A DNA stretch of 64,000 bases from Carya illinoinensis (Eukaryota; Streptophyta; Magnoliopsida; Fagales; Juglandaceae): the NCBI RefSeq assembly GCF_018687715.1, contig NC_056755.1, positions 21,855,501-21,919,500 of the forward strand, given 5' to 3'. The position numbers were made by a program, and so were the translations under genes. Shown here in pieces: positions 24,790 to 37,579 of this stretch (its first letter is position 1; every line of letters starts with the position of its first letter). The notes under the pieces are model-generated. The model had not been told where the DNA came from. It was given only the letters and a program-made list of their open reading frames with translations, and searched no databases.

Positions 24790-26480
24790 AATTTATCACT
24801 CTCCTAGGCATGGCCCATGCGATACCAAGCCTCAAGAAGATTGCATCCCATAAAACTTTAACTACTTCGCAATAACAAAGAAGGTGGTCCGCTGATTCAC
24901 TGTTTCATATGCACATGTAACACCAATCCATTAAGTAGAGTCTGTGCTTTCGTAACTTGTCAATTGTTAAGATTTTACCATGTGAAGCCACCCAACCAAA
25001 GAAAGCAACTTTGAGAGGAACATTGCTCCTCCAATTGCTCTTCCAAGGGAAGTCAGTGGAGGAATAGGTCGATAAGGCTTTGTGGTATGAACGAATTGAA
25101 GATTTCTTGTTCTCTCTGCAGGTCCAGAGTAATCTGTCTTCCCTTCCTACTCTTAGCTTTAGCTCATACAACACTCTGTAGAAATCAGTGATGTCTCTCA
25201 CTTCTAAATCCCGTGCAGTTATAGGAATCTCACAGACCAAGTAATGGAGTTAGCAGTACTGCACATATTATCAGCTATTGAAAAGCCTTGATCAAATGCA
25301 ATCCTATAAAGAGAGGGAAAAGCGTTTTTCAAAACAACATCCCCGCACCAAATATCATGCCAAAATTTGATCCGCATGCCCCTTCCCACCTCAAACCTGC
25401 AGTTGGCTAGAAATCATCCCAACTGTTCTGGATAAGTTTCCAAACTCCCACGCCATAAGCCCTTCTTACTTCCTTATAGCACCAACCTCCCCAAGCACTC
25501 TCATACTTGACCTCTAAAATATTCCTCCAAAGAGCATCTCCCTTATGATGATAACGCCATAGCCATTTGCCGAAAAGTGCCTTATTGAAAGTTCTTAAAT
25601 TTTTTAAGCCCAACCAGCCACAAGACAATGAGGTGCATACTTTATCCCATTTGATCAAATGAAATTTTTGTCTTCTCTAGCCCTCCCCATAAGAAGTCAC
25701 GAAAAATCTTTTTCAATCTACTCGCCATCCCTGCAGGCAATAGAAATAATGAAAGAAAGTACGTTGGAAGATTAGATAACGTACTTTTAATGAGTGTGAT
25801 TCTCCTGCTCTTAGACAAGTAAATTTTCTTCCATCTAGCTAGTTTCCTTTCAATTTTCTCGACAATCCCTTCACACATTACCTTAGAATTATGAGGGGCT
25901 CCCAATGGGAGTCCAAAGTACTTCATAGGCAAGGATGTGACCTTACATTCCAAGGTGGCAACCACCTCCCTTAAGTTGTTGACCGAACCAACGGGGACTA
26001 CTTCCAACTTTGATAAATTCACCTTTAGGCCAGATACAGTTTCAAAGCAAAGAAGAAGTGCTTTTAGGGAGCGAATCTAATCCATATCCGAGTCGCAAAA
26101 AATCAACATATCATCGGCGAAAAGAAGATGGGAAACCGTCAAGCTTCCATGCGTAGAACCACCCATTGAGATACTGAGATGAAACCCCTATCTGCCGCCC
26201 CTTCCAACATTCTGCTTAGTACATTCACGACTAGAATAAATAAGAGTGGAAATAGTGGATTCCCTTGTCTCAAACCCCGAGAACTTTTGAAGAAGCCTTT
26301 GGGAGTGCTATTAATCAAAACAGAGGATCTGACAGTTGTAATACAATGCTTTATCCACTGACGCCATCTTTCTCCAAAGTCGTACCTACCAAGGATATAC
26401 AACAAGAAATCCCAATTCACATGATCAAAAGCCTTTTCCATGTCCAATTTACATAAGATCATGATGACCAAGAAAAGCAT
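24790..26480 (-). pseudogene. LINE reverse transcriptase remnant
   Basis: The fragment starts inside the RT domain (CKLDMEKAFDHVNWDF near 26455). It continues through SSRGLRQGNPLFPLLF and a degraded LLFADDMLIF region near 26100, then KYFGLPLGA near 25920, FRDFLWGG near 25690 and a zf-RVT-like region at 24905-25240 (WRSNVPLKVAFFGWVASHG). Stops and frameshifts separate the pieces. The endonuclease and the start of the RT are missing. Confidence 0.88.
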
Positions 26481-27107
26481 CAATTCAGTTATTGTTAGAT
26501 GCATGCATGTATCACTAATTTACATTATGCACATAATATAAAAACTGATTGGCTAATATAAATATACTTACTGGTCCTGGTATAGTGAATCCTGAAAAGA
26601 GGTTCCATAGTGCATGAAATGCAATGGAAACTATAGATAAAGCGATCTTGTGGTTTAGTGTCAATGTTACGCTCATCATGCCAAAATAAATCTCCACATT
26701 TAAACTCCAAACATGACTTATGTGCTTTTGCAGCAAGGAATTATGAAATGTTACGGTAAAAGTAATTGCCGCAAATAGTTTTAAATATTAAAATCCATTT
26801 TTCCCCTTTATTTCTTTCTTCCCCAACCCAATACCCACTCCCTTCTTCGGTTCTCCCTCGGTTTCTCTCCTGACTGCACAACGCCACCAGCCACGCCACC
26901 CTCACTGGAAAGCTTCCCTCCCTCTGATGGCCTAGCTCCGATGGCTTCCCTCCGATGGCCTCCCTCCTACAACCTCCCTCCCTTCCCTTCTCGGTATCTC
27001 TCTCTATTTCACTCTTTCTCTCTGTTTCTCTCCCTTATTTTCCATTCCCCCTTATTTCTTCTTTTCCCAGCAGCAATACATAGCTCAAAATAAAGGAGAA
27101 CGATAGG

Positions 27108-27197
27108 GAGGGATTAGCTTCTCTTGATGCCTCTAATTCATCGGACGCCAAACAACTTGCCCAGTCCTTTCAGACGCAGGGAAATAAGCTCAATGAG
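27108..27197 (+). pseudogene. Exon remnant resembling a TPR-repeat protein (TPR33-like)
   Basis: An open stretch ending at a GTATCC donor. It encodes LASLDASNSSDAKQLAQSFQ, then TQGNKLNE, which resembles the start of the first TPR motif (AESFQAQGNKLAE) of plant tetratricopeptide repeat protein 33-like proteins. A stop at 27081 closes the frame upstream, and no further TPR exons were found nearby. It lies antisense inside the PDR pseudogene. Confidence 0.4.
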
Positions 27198-28707
27198 GTA
27201 TCCCCCAAAACTTTAAATCCCCCTTTTTTATTCTGATTTTCTAGATCTTGGTTTTAGATATGTAATCATTTCTCAATTTTGGTATTGAAAATATACCCAA
27301 GTTAGCTAATGAAACAAAAACAAAAAGCCCCCATCTTGATAGAAATGGGTTTTGGTGATTGAATTAGTTCGGTACCAGCTGATTCTAAAAAAGGATAGAT
27401 GTGTGCACTTATCAAAAAGAAGGATAGATGTGTGTATGGTTACTGATAATGAATGCAGTGAATTAACAGAATGCACAACAGGTGTTAGTAAAAATGAAGT
27501 AGAGACTTAACTTCATATGGTGTTTGTAAAAGGAATTGTGTCGTGAATTGAGAGCTGGCAGCCACTTCAATCAAGCAACTGGCTTTACAAGGTAGTTGCT
27601 TAGTATTTTGATACAAAAATATAAAATAGATGTGGACCAGACAAATAAAGTTGAAGAGTTTAGAATTTTGATACAAAAATCAATTCCCTTTAAAATGAAT
27701 AATCTTGAGAGATGTGGAAGTTGCTGATTTGTTGGGTCACTAGGCTTTAATTCTCTCTCTGAACTTTGACGAGTAAAAGGAAGGTTGTGTGATAGCTGAA
27801 GCTTCATGTGGATAGGTCTTAGATCGATTTAATATTTACCAATATCTTAGTTATTATAAGATCCCTGATAATTGCTATAGTGATTGACTTGATGTTCCAA
27901 TATCTTAATTTTTCCTCTGCATGTCTTGATGCTTGCAAAACGCTTGCATTGAGCTGTTGTAGAGATGTATTTTAATTTTTCTAATCATTGCTAGTTTATG
28001 GTGCAGTGTTGTTAATTTTCCTTTGTAATGGCTGTAAATGATTCGTGGGAAAACTTTCACACATTTTGTGACACGACCATTTGACTCATTTCCTTTTGCA
28101 GTCGAGGCAGGTTTTTGCCAAATGACCGATTGGTTGACAATGACAGACCTGATTCCCTGGCAGAAAAAAGCCTGTCATTTGTTTGTTTTTATGTAAAGCT
28201 TGTGCGTTCATTGGTCTAATAGAAGTTTGCTTCCTGCTTAGCGACAATGCCCTTTAATCCTTCCCTTCAGAGCATGAACCACTACCACTCTCTCTTTACC
28301 ATGGCCCCTGGAAGACAAGTTATTGATAGGTTCTTTCCTAACTCTCTTAAAATTAAACAATAGTTATATGGCAGTTCACTTGTCAGAAGAGTTCTCTTAT
28401 ATCCTTCCAATTCATGATTAGATCTGGATACATTGTTGGCCTAGATGAGTTTGGTCTCTCATCTACTTTCATTATATTAGATCTGTCATCAATTATCACT
28501 AGACCCAGATAAATGACTTGACGCACCAGGAAAAGGTTAGGCATTACTATTTTCTTGGATAAGTAATCGAAATTTTTACTGAGATTACTATTTCCTTTGT
28601 AATATTTGTCTTTTGAAAATACTAATAAAAAAAAAATGTCTTGAAAATTTCATCGAATATGGCAAGAGCTGCTCGCTTTCATTCACATGCTGCAATAATG
28701 AATAAAG

Positions 28708-28942
28708 GAAAAAGCTATTTTGCCGCCCGGGCGGTACCTCTCAAATGTACCGCTCGGGAAAAAAATAATTTTTTTATTTAGTGATTAAGAAAGAGATCTT
28801 AAATGTATTGGTGTATTGTTTTTTAACTTAATGATTAAGAAAGTGATTAAAAAATTATGAAAAAAAAATTAAAAAAAAAAAAACTTTTACACTGGGCGGT
28901 AAGCCCAGCGGTCAAGGTGGGGCGGCAGAGTAACCCCCCACC
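28708..28942. mobile_element. Candidate MITE with TTGCCGCCC-type ends
   Basis: The left end is CTATTTTGCCGCCCGG. The right end, read on the other strand, is TTACTCTGCCGCCCC. They form an imperfect inverted repeat around an A/T-rich middle. Flanks TGAATAAAGG and TGAATAAAAGG could be a TSD of about 10 bp. The ends are not certain. Confidence 0.4.
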
Positions 28943-30505
28943 CTTGAATAAAAGGTATCATGCTAGGAATATGGCAAGGGCTGTCATGTGTATGAGAAAT
29001 GATGGTTTCCTATCGTGCTTACATCCTTCCGGATGTGAAACTTGTACTCGTGGACTCCTTTCTGTCATGGCATCATCATTGATGGTAAGATTTTCTTGCC
29101 TGGACTAGATCTCAAGCCCATGTATTTAACTACTTTGCCTGGGATTTATCATAAGGGCAGAATGCATTATTTGAATCCAAAAGTATACATGTAAATGCAA
29201 ATAATGAAAGATCTGATAAGTTCTTCATTGGCACTGCTTTTCAGACGTCATTCGGTTTTTGGATGTTAGTACTTTATTAACAATATACAGTACTATATGG
29301 GTAAGGATAAGTGCAAAAACAAGGCAGTTCCAGTTGTATGCTTTACAAGATAGTTGCAGTCGAAAATTCCAAATGCTTCCACCATTCTTAGCTCAGATTT
29401 ACTTATTATCAAATGTAGAATCAATCAAAAATTGCTTAGTAGGAGAAAAGGAGATTGTTCAATATTTTTTACTCTTGGATTCTCATTAAGAATTTTTCCT
29501 GTAAACATGTCAGCATAATTTTAGTTATTTTTTAGGAATTGTTATTAGTATCAATTTGAATCTTGGAGGTTTGTATATAATTTTTTTAGCTTATATTAGA
29601 CAATTTTTGGCTCAGCCTTATCTTTTCTTGCTTTTACAATTTTTTTATTTTTTACTTTAATTTTTTATTTATTTTTGGATTCTTTTAAGATTTGCTGTGA
29701 AGATAACTCGCGTCAAATACTTTTTTTTGTCGGAAGAAGTTTTTTCCCACAAATGTTCTAGTGGATAATACTAACGAGCAATGTTACGTACAGTTCCCAA
29801 ATGGGGATTGTAATGCAGGCCTAGATAATTTTATCTTTAACATTACAAAAATATTCTTTCTAAAATAATGGTTGTTCTCATTTAATAAAGAGCCTGCACA
29901 TACAGTCCCCACTTAGAGAATGCAAATAGAATTTCTCAATACTAATACCCACCAATATCTTTCATGGTAATTTCTCCTATTCCCACTAGCATAAACAAAA
30001 ATGGACTTGCTTTTGCGACAAGCTTCATTGGCTCTCCCTACAAGATGTATCGTGAGAAAACATAGATATTGGTTACGAATTAAACCTTTTGTGGGCTATA
30101 TTATTTTTTGCGGTGAGTATTATGTCACGAGCTTCCCACAAGGAGATTTTGTGGGAAAATGATATTCCCACAAAAGTCTGCTTTTTACCATGAATTTTCC
30201 CACAAGCTTGTACAGATCCATATGGAAGCTCAATTACAGCCTGTGGGAAGACATGGAAATGGTATCAACGTGCAAATTAATCTCTTTCATTATTATTGAT
30301 AAAGTGCATAAACTTCGTCTCCGTGTTTACCTGCACAAATGCATATGACAAGGCTGAATACATTCTAGCAGCTCTTTCTTTGTAAAAAACTGTTCGTTCA
30401 ACATCCACAACCAGCTGAACAGATGAAGCAGTTTGGAGGCCAAGGAAGACAATGGCAGCATACATAAAGCCCATCACATTAAAGGGATTATTTTGTTGCT
30501 TTTCA

Positions 30506-30712
30506 CTGCAATTTGAAATAGAAAGATACATTAGTATAAGGAAAACTCTTTATCTTTAGGCAACTTGGTGCACTGATGCGTACCAATTGAATAACATGGC
30601 AAGTTTAAATAAAACGGTGCGTTAGGCATAGAACTGAGAAGCTGGGTGACATGAACAAGTCTGTCTGCCTCTCGAGTGGGAAATGAAAAGTAAAAAGCTC
30701 TCTCTCTCTAGT

Positions 30713-30760
<48 letters not shown>

Positions 30761-31740
30761 TCTCCAACCTAATTTCCGTGCTCCTTCACTTCAACTTCTA
30801 TCTCCTTCTCTCCCATCTGATTTCTGCATGTAGATTGTAGACACACGCTTCATCTTTTTCCCTTCGTGTTCAATGTTGTTGTTGTTGTGTTAGTCCTTGT
30901 TCGGTTTGTTCTCTCGAGCCATGGCAGTGGCGTTTTAGGGCTTCTTGATTTGGTAACATGTTCTAGTAAAATATTTCTAAAACCAAAAAGTTGCCTTTTA
31001 CCTAAGAAGGAAACTGAAAACAAAGACACCATGTGGCAGAGCAGGGCACGATAGAGCTGTGGATCAACGACGGCGAGTGTGTGACAACGGATCGCGGTGG
31101 TGCGGCGACACTACCTTCGATCTGAGTGGCTGAGCATGGGAGTGACAGAGAGTGATGAGAGAGAAAGAGAGATTAGAGAGAGAGCGGATTGAGAGAGAAA
31201 ATGGATGGAGCTCAGCGTGTACCTACGGAGGTAGCAGAAGGGCTCAGTGGTGATGGTGGTCGACGGAGGAAGTGGCTCCAGGGTAGGAAACTCTATTTTC
31301 GGGTGGCTAGAATGGAGAAGCAGTGTTGGGTGCTCTGTTTTGGAGCTTGAAAACAGGGGTTTGCGGTGGTTAATACAGCTGGGTGGTGGTTCCTGGTGGA
31401 GCTTGATACAATCCGAGTGTTGGTAAGCTTGGGTTCTTCTTCTTCCTTTGATCCGACAAAAATTGGTGCAAGAATGACGTCCACATGATGGTGCTACCCG
31501 ATGGTTGGTGAGATGCAAGGCTTGTTAACAACGTACACGGTGTGGTGAGGGGTTGGGGGTGCTCTGTTTCTGAGGTTTGTTTTGACTGAATATTTTTTGG
31601 CTTTTGGTTCTAATTAACCTCTCGTTCTTCTCAATCCTTCTTTAACTTCCCTTTATGCGTTATGAATTGGGTATATATATCGATGGAGAGTATGCAGCGA
31701 AGATGAGGACTGTCGAAGTGGGGAAGTGCTGGCCGAACCA
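30506..31740. other. Unidentified segment between two PDR pseudogene exons
   Basis: Contains an interrupted (CT)n tract (30704-30763) and GGTGGT/CACCACC-rich sequence (31080-31560). A normal polypyrimidine tract and CAG acceptor precede the exon at 30505. No transposon ends were recognised, so it may be an expanded intron. Confidence 0.35.
30704..30763. repeat. Interrupted (CT)n microsatellite
   Basis: About 25 CT units with two or three interruptions, inside the PDR pseudogene span. Confidence 0.95.
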
Positions 31741-31820
31741 TTGTTCCAAATGTCAAGGCTACGACAACAATAAAAAGCATTCTTGCAGCAGTGTATGGTG
31801 GGTTTCCTCTAGTAGGACCA

Positions 31821-32236
31821 TGTTAAATATTTTAACATGAACATTAATAAACGGATCTTTGATTTCATATGATCCACAATAATAAACAGTAATAAATAAA
31901 TGCGTACCTTTCTCCATCAGTTTGATGAAAAATTAAATTTGGTTATGAGAGAAGGATCACCCTAGCAATTTCGCCTCACAAGTGTCTCATGATGGCAAAA
32001 GGCACTCTAATGTTGTAGGTGAGAACCCTTTAATCCCTCAGTGCTATTTATAGATTTCTGACCATCAAGAAATCTAAGAGTTTGTATCTGACTATAATTA
32101 GAAATAGAGTTTTAATCTTATTTCTTAGGATTTCTCTTATCCCGTTATCACTCATCTTTAATCTGATAGACTTGAGCTATTTCAAATTCTATTAAGATGG
32201 GTATATGGGACATAGAGTTTAAATAAAACTCTTACA
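31821..32236 (-). repeat. 3' LTR of the Copia element
   Basis: 416 bp, the partner of the LTR at 38628-39043 and colinear with it throughout with scattered substitutions only. Confidence 0.95.
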
Positions 32237-32249
32237 TTCTCCCACTTGG
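32237..32249 (-). other. Polypurine tract of the Copia element
   Basis: CCAAGTGGGAGAA on the minus strand, directly before the 3' LTR. It is the typical AAGTGGGAGA plus-strand primer of plant Copia elements. Confidence 0.8.
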
Positions 32250-32678
32250 CCCATACGCCCATAAAATAATATTTTCCGTTCATGGGTTTATTACAGGAAA
32301 TTAACCATACTGCGCAAATTCATTTCCTGAAACTTTCATAGCTCAAAGTACATTACATGAATTCTGTAATATCAATATTAAATCAACTACTGATGCGAGT
32401 CATGGCGGTCCTTTGTTATATAATCAACAAATTCCTTTCCATGTACCACAACACCAGCAACCAATTTTACATGATCTTTAATTGGGATAATTAAGGCTAA
32501 TACTGTAATGCCTTGGGTTCCAATTCATGTCTGTTGCAGACATTATCTTGTCACCATTCTTCCAAACCATTCAATGTACAAAGAATTGGAAAGACAAGAA
32601 AACAGAAACAAAACAACCATAATAGATATCATTAAGTGTCCAAAATAAAATAAAAGATCTACGAGCTCAATAACATGT

Positions 32679-35600
32679 TTACATCATAAGACCCATTCTG
32701 TCAACATGTTCTTTAAACTGTTTCGCTACTAGACCCTTTGTTAATGGGTCTGCTATCATAAGCGTAGTACTAATATGTTCTATGGACATTGTCTGTTTCT
32801 GTACTTCCTCCTTGACACTTAGGTATTTGAGCTCCATGTGTTTAGCACCTTTAGAATACCTATCATTTTTGGAGAAAAATACTGCAGAGGAATTATCACA
32901 ATAAATTCTCAGCGGCCTTTCTATAGAGTCAACAACTCCAAGCCCTGAGATAAAGTTCCTCAGCCATAAACCATGCACTGTGGCCTCAAAGCATGCCACA
33001 AACTCAGCCTCCATTGTTGATGAAGCAGTGATAGTTTGCTTCATACTTTTCCATGAGATCACTCCACCGGCTAGTAGGAAAACATATCCAGAAGTAGATT
33101 TCCTACTATCAGAACAACCGGCAAAATCAGAGTCTGAGTATCCAGTTACCTCTAAGTTGTCAGTTCTCCTAAAGGTAAGCTGGTAATCCTTAGTTCCTTG
33201 CAAATATCGCAATACCCTCTTTGCTGCTTTCCAATGAGACATCCCTGGGTTACTCTGGTAACGCCCAAGCATGCCAACTGCAAAACTGATGTCTGGCCTC
33301 GTGCAAATCTGTGCATATATCAAGCTCCCCACAACCGAAGCATAGGGGATTTTTGCCATCTCTTTACGCTCCCACTCAGTTTTAGGACATTGTGATAGGT
33401 TAAACTTATCACCTTTTGATATCGGAGTATCAAGTGATGAGCAACTTTTCATGCCAAATCTCTCAAGAACTCTTTCTATGTAATTTTTCTGAGACAATCC
33501 CAACAGTCCTTGTTTTCGATCCCGGAGGATTTCAATTCCGATCACAAAGGACGCCTCACCCATATCTTTCATTTCAAAGTTCTTAGATAGAAAACCCTTG
33601 GTTTCATAAAGTAAACCAAGATCACTACTAGCCAACAAGATATCATCAACATATAGGATCAAAAATATAAACTTGCTCCCACTGACCTTTAGGTATATAC
33701 ATCGATCAACGATGTTTTCTTTAAATCCAAAGGCAGTAATGGTATCATTGAACTTTAAGTACCACTGTCGGGAAGCTTGTTTAAGCCCGTATATTGATTT
33801 CTTAAGCCTACATACTAGGTGATCTTTGCCCTTTTCTGAGTAGCCCTCTGGTTGCTCCATATAGACCACTTCATCCAAACTTCCATTTAGAAAAGCTGTT
33901 TTCACATCCATCTGGTGTAACTCTAAATCAAAATGAGCCACCAATGCCATAATGATTCTGAAGGAGTCCTTTTTAGATACTGGAGAAAAGGTCTCTTTGT
34001 AATCAATGCCTTCTTTCTGGGTGAAACCCTTAACAACAAGTCTGGCCTTATGTCGTTCGATGTTGCCTTTAGAGTCACTTTGGTCTTAAAGACCCATTTA
34101 CACCCAACTCTTTTACACCCTTTAGGCAACTCAACGAGATCCCAAACTTGATTTTGATCCATGGATTTCAACTCTTCTTTCATGGCATCGATCCATTTAC
34201 TAGAATCACATCTCTTTATAGCTTGTGAAAACGTTAGTGGATCTTCACTTGTCCCAATGTCAAATTCAGATTCTTGGAGATACACCACATAGTCTGCTGA
34301 AATAGCAGGTCTCCGATCTCTCTGAGATCTGCGTAAGACTATATGTTCGGGTAACTCCGAACTTGGTTCATCAGTGATATTATCATTCTGAGATGGGTGA
34401 TCATTTTCTTGTTCCAATGTATCATTGTGATGATCAATTAGAGGAACCATTATCTTTTCTGAGGATGTAGGTATGGGGACATCTACTCGTACTTCCTCAA
34501 TGAGCACATCTCTAGGTTCTATTTTCCCACTGATTTCGCCAAGTTCAATGCATTTGGCATTCCCTGTTTCCACTATTCTCGGATTGTGATTAGGACAGTA
34601 AAACCTATATCCTTTGGATCTCTCTGGGTAGCCAATAAAATACCCACTTACTGTTCTGGGATCCAATTTCTTTTCATGTGGGTTGTAAAGTCTCGCTTCT
34701 GCTGGGCAATCCCAAACATGCATGTGTCTTAAACTTGGTGTTCTACCAGTCCATAGCTCGAAAGGAGTTTTTGGAATTGACTTATTAGGAACCCGGTTTA
34801 AGATATAAGTTGTCGTTTTAATGGCTTCACCCCCACAATGATTTGGGTAAGGTAGAATTGCTTACCATACTTCTGACCATATCCAATAAAGTCCGATTAC
34901 GCCTTTCAGCAACACCGTTCTGCTGTGGCGTCCCTGGCATCGTGTACTGTGCAACAATGCCACATTGTTCTAGAAGTTTGGCGAATGGGCCAGGGTTATG
35001 ACCCGATTCGTCATACTTTCCATAGTATTCTCCACCTCGATCCGACCTGATGATTTTCACCTTTCTATCTAACTGTCTTTCCACCTCCATGAGAAATATC
35101 TCAAGTACTGAAACAGCTTGAGATTTCTCATGTAGCAGATAGATATATCCAAACTGTGAAAAATCATCTATAAAGGTGATAAAATAATTTTCTCCACCAA
35201 AACATTCAGTGGAGAATGGTCCACATATATCTGTGTGAATTATTTCAAGAAGCTCTTTACTTCTTGTGGCACCTTTCTTAGTATGTTTGGTTTGCTTTCC
35301 TTTAATGCAATCCACACATACTTCAAGATTAGTAAACTCTAAATGCGGAAGTATCCCTTCTTTTACTAATCTCTCTAACCTTCCTTTGGAGATGTGCCTC
35401 AATCTCTTATGCCACAAGTCATAAGAATGTTCATTCATCATGTTTCTTTTAGTTCCAATACACATTTCATGGTTATGGGTATAGGTATTATGAATAAATG
35501 TATTATCGAGACAAAGTCGATAAAGACCATCGGAAAGAAACCCAGAACCAATAGATAAAGAGTCTCTGAACAAATTGAAACTACCATTGTGAAATGAAAA

Positions 35601-36738
35601 GGAATAACCATCAGAGTCCAGTTTAGAAAGGAAAATTAAATTACGCCTCACAGAAGACACAAAAACTGTGTTATAAAGGTCTAAATAATGACCATTACTC
35701 AAAACTAAACGAAAAGTCCCTATGGCCAAAACTTCAGCCTTATTCTCATTTCCCATAAAAATGAATCGCTCACTAGGGCTTGGTGTTTGGCTTGTAAGGT
35801 ATCCCTGCATGGTTATAGAAACATAAACATTAGCACCTGAATCTAACCACCAAGAATTAGTAGGAACATTTACAAGGTTTGATTCAAAACATATAAGGGC
35901 AAGAGGCTTATCCTTCTTTTCAAACCAAGCCTTACGTTTTTGACACTCAGATTTCATGTGTCCATTTTTCCCACACCAATAGCATTTTGTACTGCTATGT
36001 TGAACCTGATTAACATTTCCAGGCTCCTTTCCTCTTGGTGGTCCAATTCGTTTCTTTTTACTATAATGGTGCTTTTTCTTTCCAGCTTCTTTGGTCACAA
36101 AATTAGCAGAGTAATGCCCTTGTTGTTTCAGTCTTACTTCCTCTTGAACTACCATACTTGCCAGCTCATTCACATTCCATTTATCCTTAATAGAATTATA
36201 ATGCATTTGGAATGGACCATACTGAGGTGGCAATGAGTTCAGAACAAACTGAACAATAAAGGACTCCTCTACTTTCATTCCCAGGGTTTGTAATCTGGCG
36301 GCAATATTTGTCATTTCAAGGATATGCTCTTGCATTCCTTTGGCTCCATCATATTTCATGGTGGTAAGTCTAGCCATCAGTGTTCCTGCTAAAGACTTAT
36401 CTGCAGACTTAAATCTCTCCTCAGTATTTTTCAAAAAACTTTGGGCATCCTCAACACTAGGGAGTGAATTTTTAATATTTTCAGATATGGTCATTTTCAT
36501 GAACATCAGACTCAGCCTGTTTGATTTCTCCCACTGTTTAAATGACTCTTTCTCATCCCTGTTACTCTCTTCAGTGATGGGTGGTGGTTTTGGACTTGTA
36601 AGGGATGAGTCTAGGTCAAGGACCCCTAAGGTGAATCTGACTCGCTCAACCCACTCAGAAAAATTAGAGCCATTCAAAACAGGAACTGATGAAGTTTGTG
36701 AATGTAATGATGTCGGTACATTTACTGCAAGAAAATAT
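32679..36738 (-). pseudogene. Copia gag-pol polyprotein with two frameshifts
   Basis: The Gag-like part starts near 36677-36738 and has zinc knuckle CYWCGKNGHMKSEC. It is followed by protease (WWLDSGA), a GAG-pre-integrase HHCC-type region (LWHKRLRHIS ... CVDC) and integrase with D, D, E residues (HTDICGP, FIDDFS, QNGVAERR). The RT has the catalytic YVDD near 33650, and RNase H has SDSDFAGC, SSTMEAEF and YCDNSSA motifs. An extra G in a five-G run near 34830 breaks the frame in the integrase. A one-base loss near 34077 (in the FKTKRDSKG-like motif) breaks it in RT. Otherwise the coding is almost intact. Confidence 0.95.
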
Positions 36739-36798
36739 TCGTCACATAATGCTTTGAGTTATACACTTATAAACAATAATCAGAATTTAAATAATTAT

Positions 36799-37120
36799 GG
36801 ATGAACTAGTAGTGTCATCAAAACCCTCCTTTGGGAGTAGATCTTAATACACAAAGTGTTCTCACCAATATTAAATTCTGTGGATGAACTAAATGTATAA
36901 TCAGAATTCTCCTTTGGGAGTAAACTCTGACATACAAATTGTTCCCTCTAACTTTTCTGATGGATGAACTAATAGTGTCATCAAAACCTTCCTTTGGGAG
37001 TAGATCTTGATACACAAAGTGTTCACTCCAACCTTAATTTGATAGATGAACTAGTAGTATCATCAAGACCCTCCTTTGGGAGTAGATCTTAACACACAAA
37101 ATTGTTCACTCTATCATATC
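36799..37120 (-). repeat. Four tandem repeats of about 80 bp in the Copia leader
   Basis: Four imperfect copies, starting near 36799, 36881, 36961 and 37045, share GATGAACTA, CTCCTTTGGGAGTA and CACAAA blocks. CTCC...GGAG within each copy is self-complementary (CTCCtttGGGAG). They lie just upstream of gag in element orientation. Confidence 0.88.
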
Positions 37121-37548
37121 CACCTTACTATGGATTTTAATGATTGTTCACCAAAATTGAAGAAAATCTTGTACCTTTGGGCAACCAAGTTTTTCTTTAA
37201 TTTTGATGAAAATCACTTGTCCATATAGGATAAATAGTTATATATAGCATGATAATAAGAGCCAATTCATACATGCATTTTATGTATGTAATAATAACAT
37301 GCACATGATATTTAATAAAATTTAATATATGTATTTAACAATAATAACATGCATAAAATTTTCATACATGTAAATAACAATAATAACATGTATATATAAA
37401 TAAATAAATAAATTCGGATTTTTTTTTAATTATAAATATAATCTGACCGGTCCGGTCCGGTCCGGGTCTGAACCGGACCGGTTCAGCAATCCGGACTGAG
37501 ACCAAGTCAACTGAATGCGTTGACTTGGGCCAGAGCTGTACAGGCCCG

Positions 37549-37579
<31 letters not shown>

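Larger units (their letters stand above)
21335..26490 (-). mobile_element. 5'-truncated LINE in a PDR pseudogene intron, split by an LTR-like element
   Basis: The 3' end is at 21335 (poly(T) 21335-21344 on the plus strand, then typical L1 3' UTR sequence). It is interrupted at 21535-24646 and resumes from 24647 to about 26490 with coding sequence. It sits between the PDR fragments ending near 26570 and starting at 21317, so it entered an intron. No clear TSD was found. The coding sequence differs from the other LINEs here, so it is a separate family. Confidence 0.8.
26745..30330. other. Inserted or intronic sequence within the PDR pseudogene
   Basis: Between two PDR exons, much longer than usual PDR introns. 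It has CT- and TCCCTCCG-rich sequence at 26800-27060, a plus-strand exon-like segment at 27108-27197 and a MITE candidate near 28.7-28.9 kb. The segment 28857-29108 encodes a Cys-containing ORF followed by a GTAAGA donor, which I cannot identify. It may be a fragment-carrying insertion. Confidence 0.35.

Noticed and set aside
30277..30531. Separate gene encoding a membrane protein of about 84 residues
   Set aside because: It is one exon of the PDR pseudogene with an acceptor at 30506 and a donor at 30330, not an independent gene.
31111..31518. 135-codon minus-strand ORF within the PDR pseudogene span
   Set aside because: Pro/Ser/Thr-rich translation of GGTGGT/CACC-rich sequence, without similarity to any family I know.
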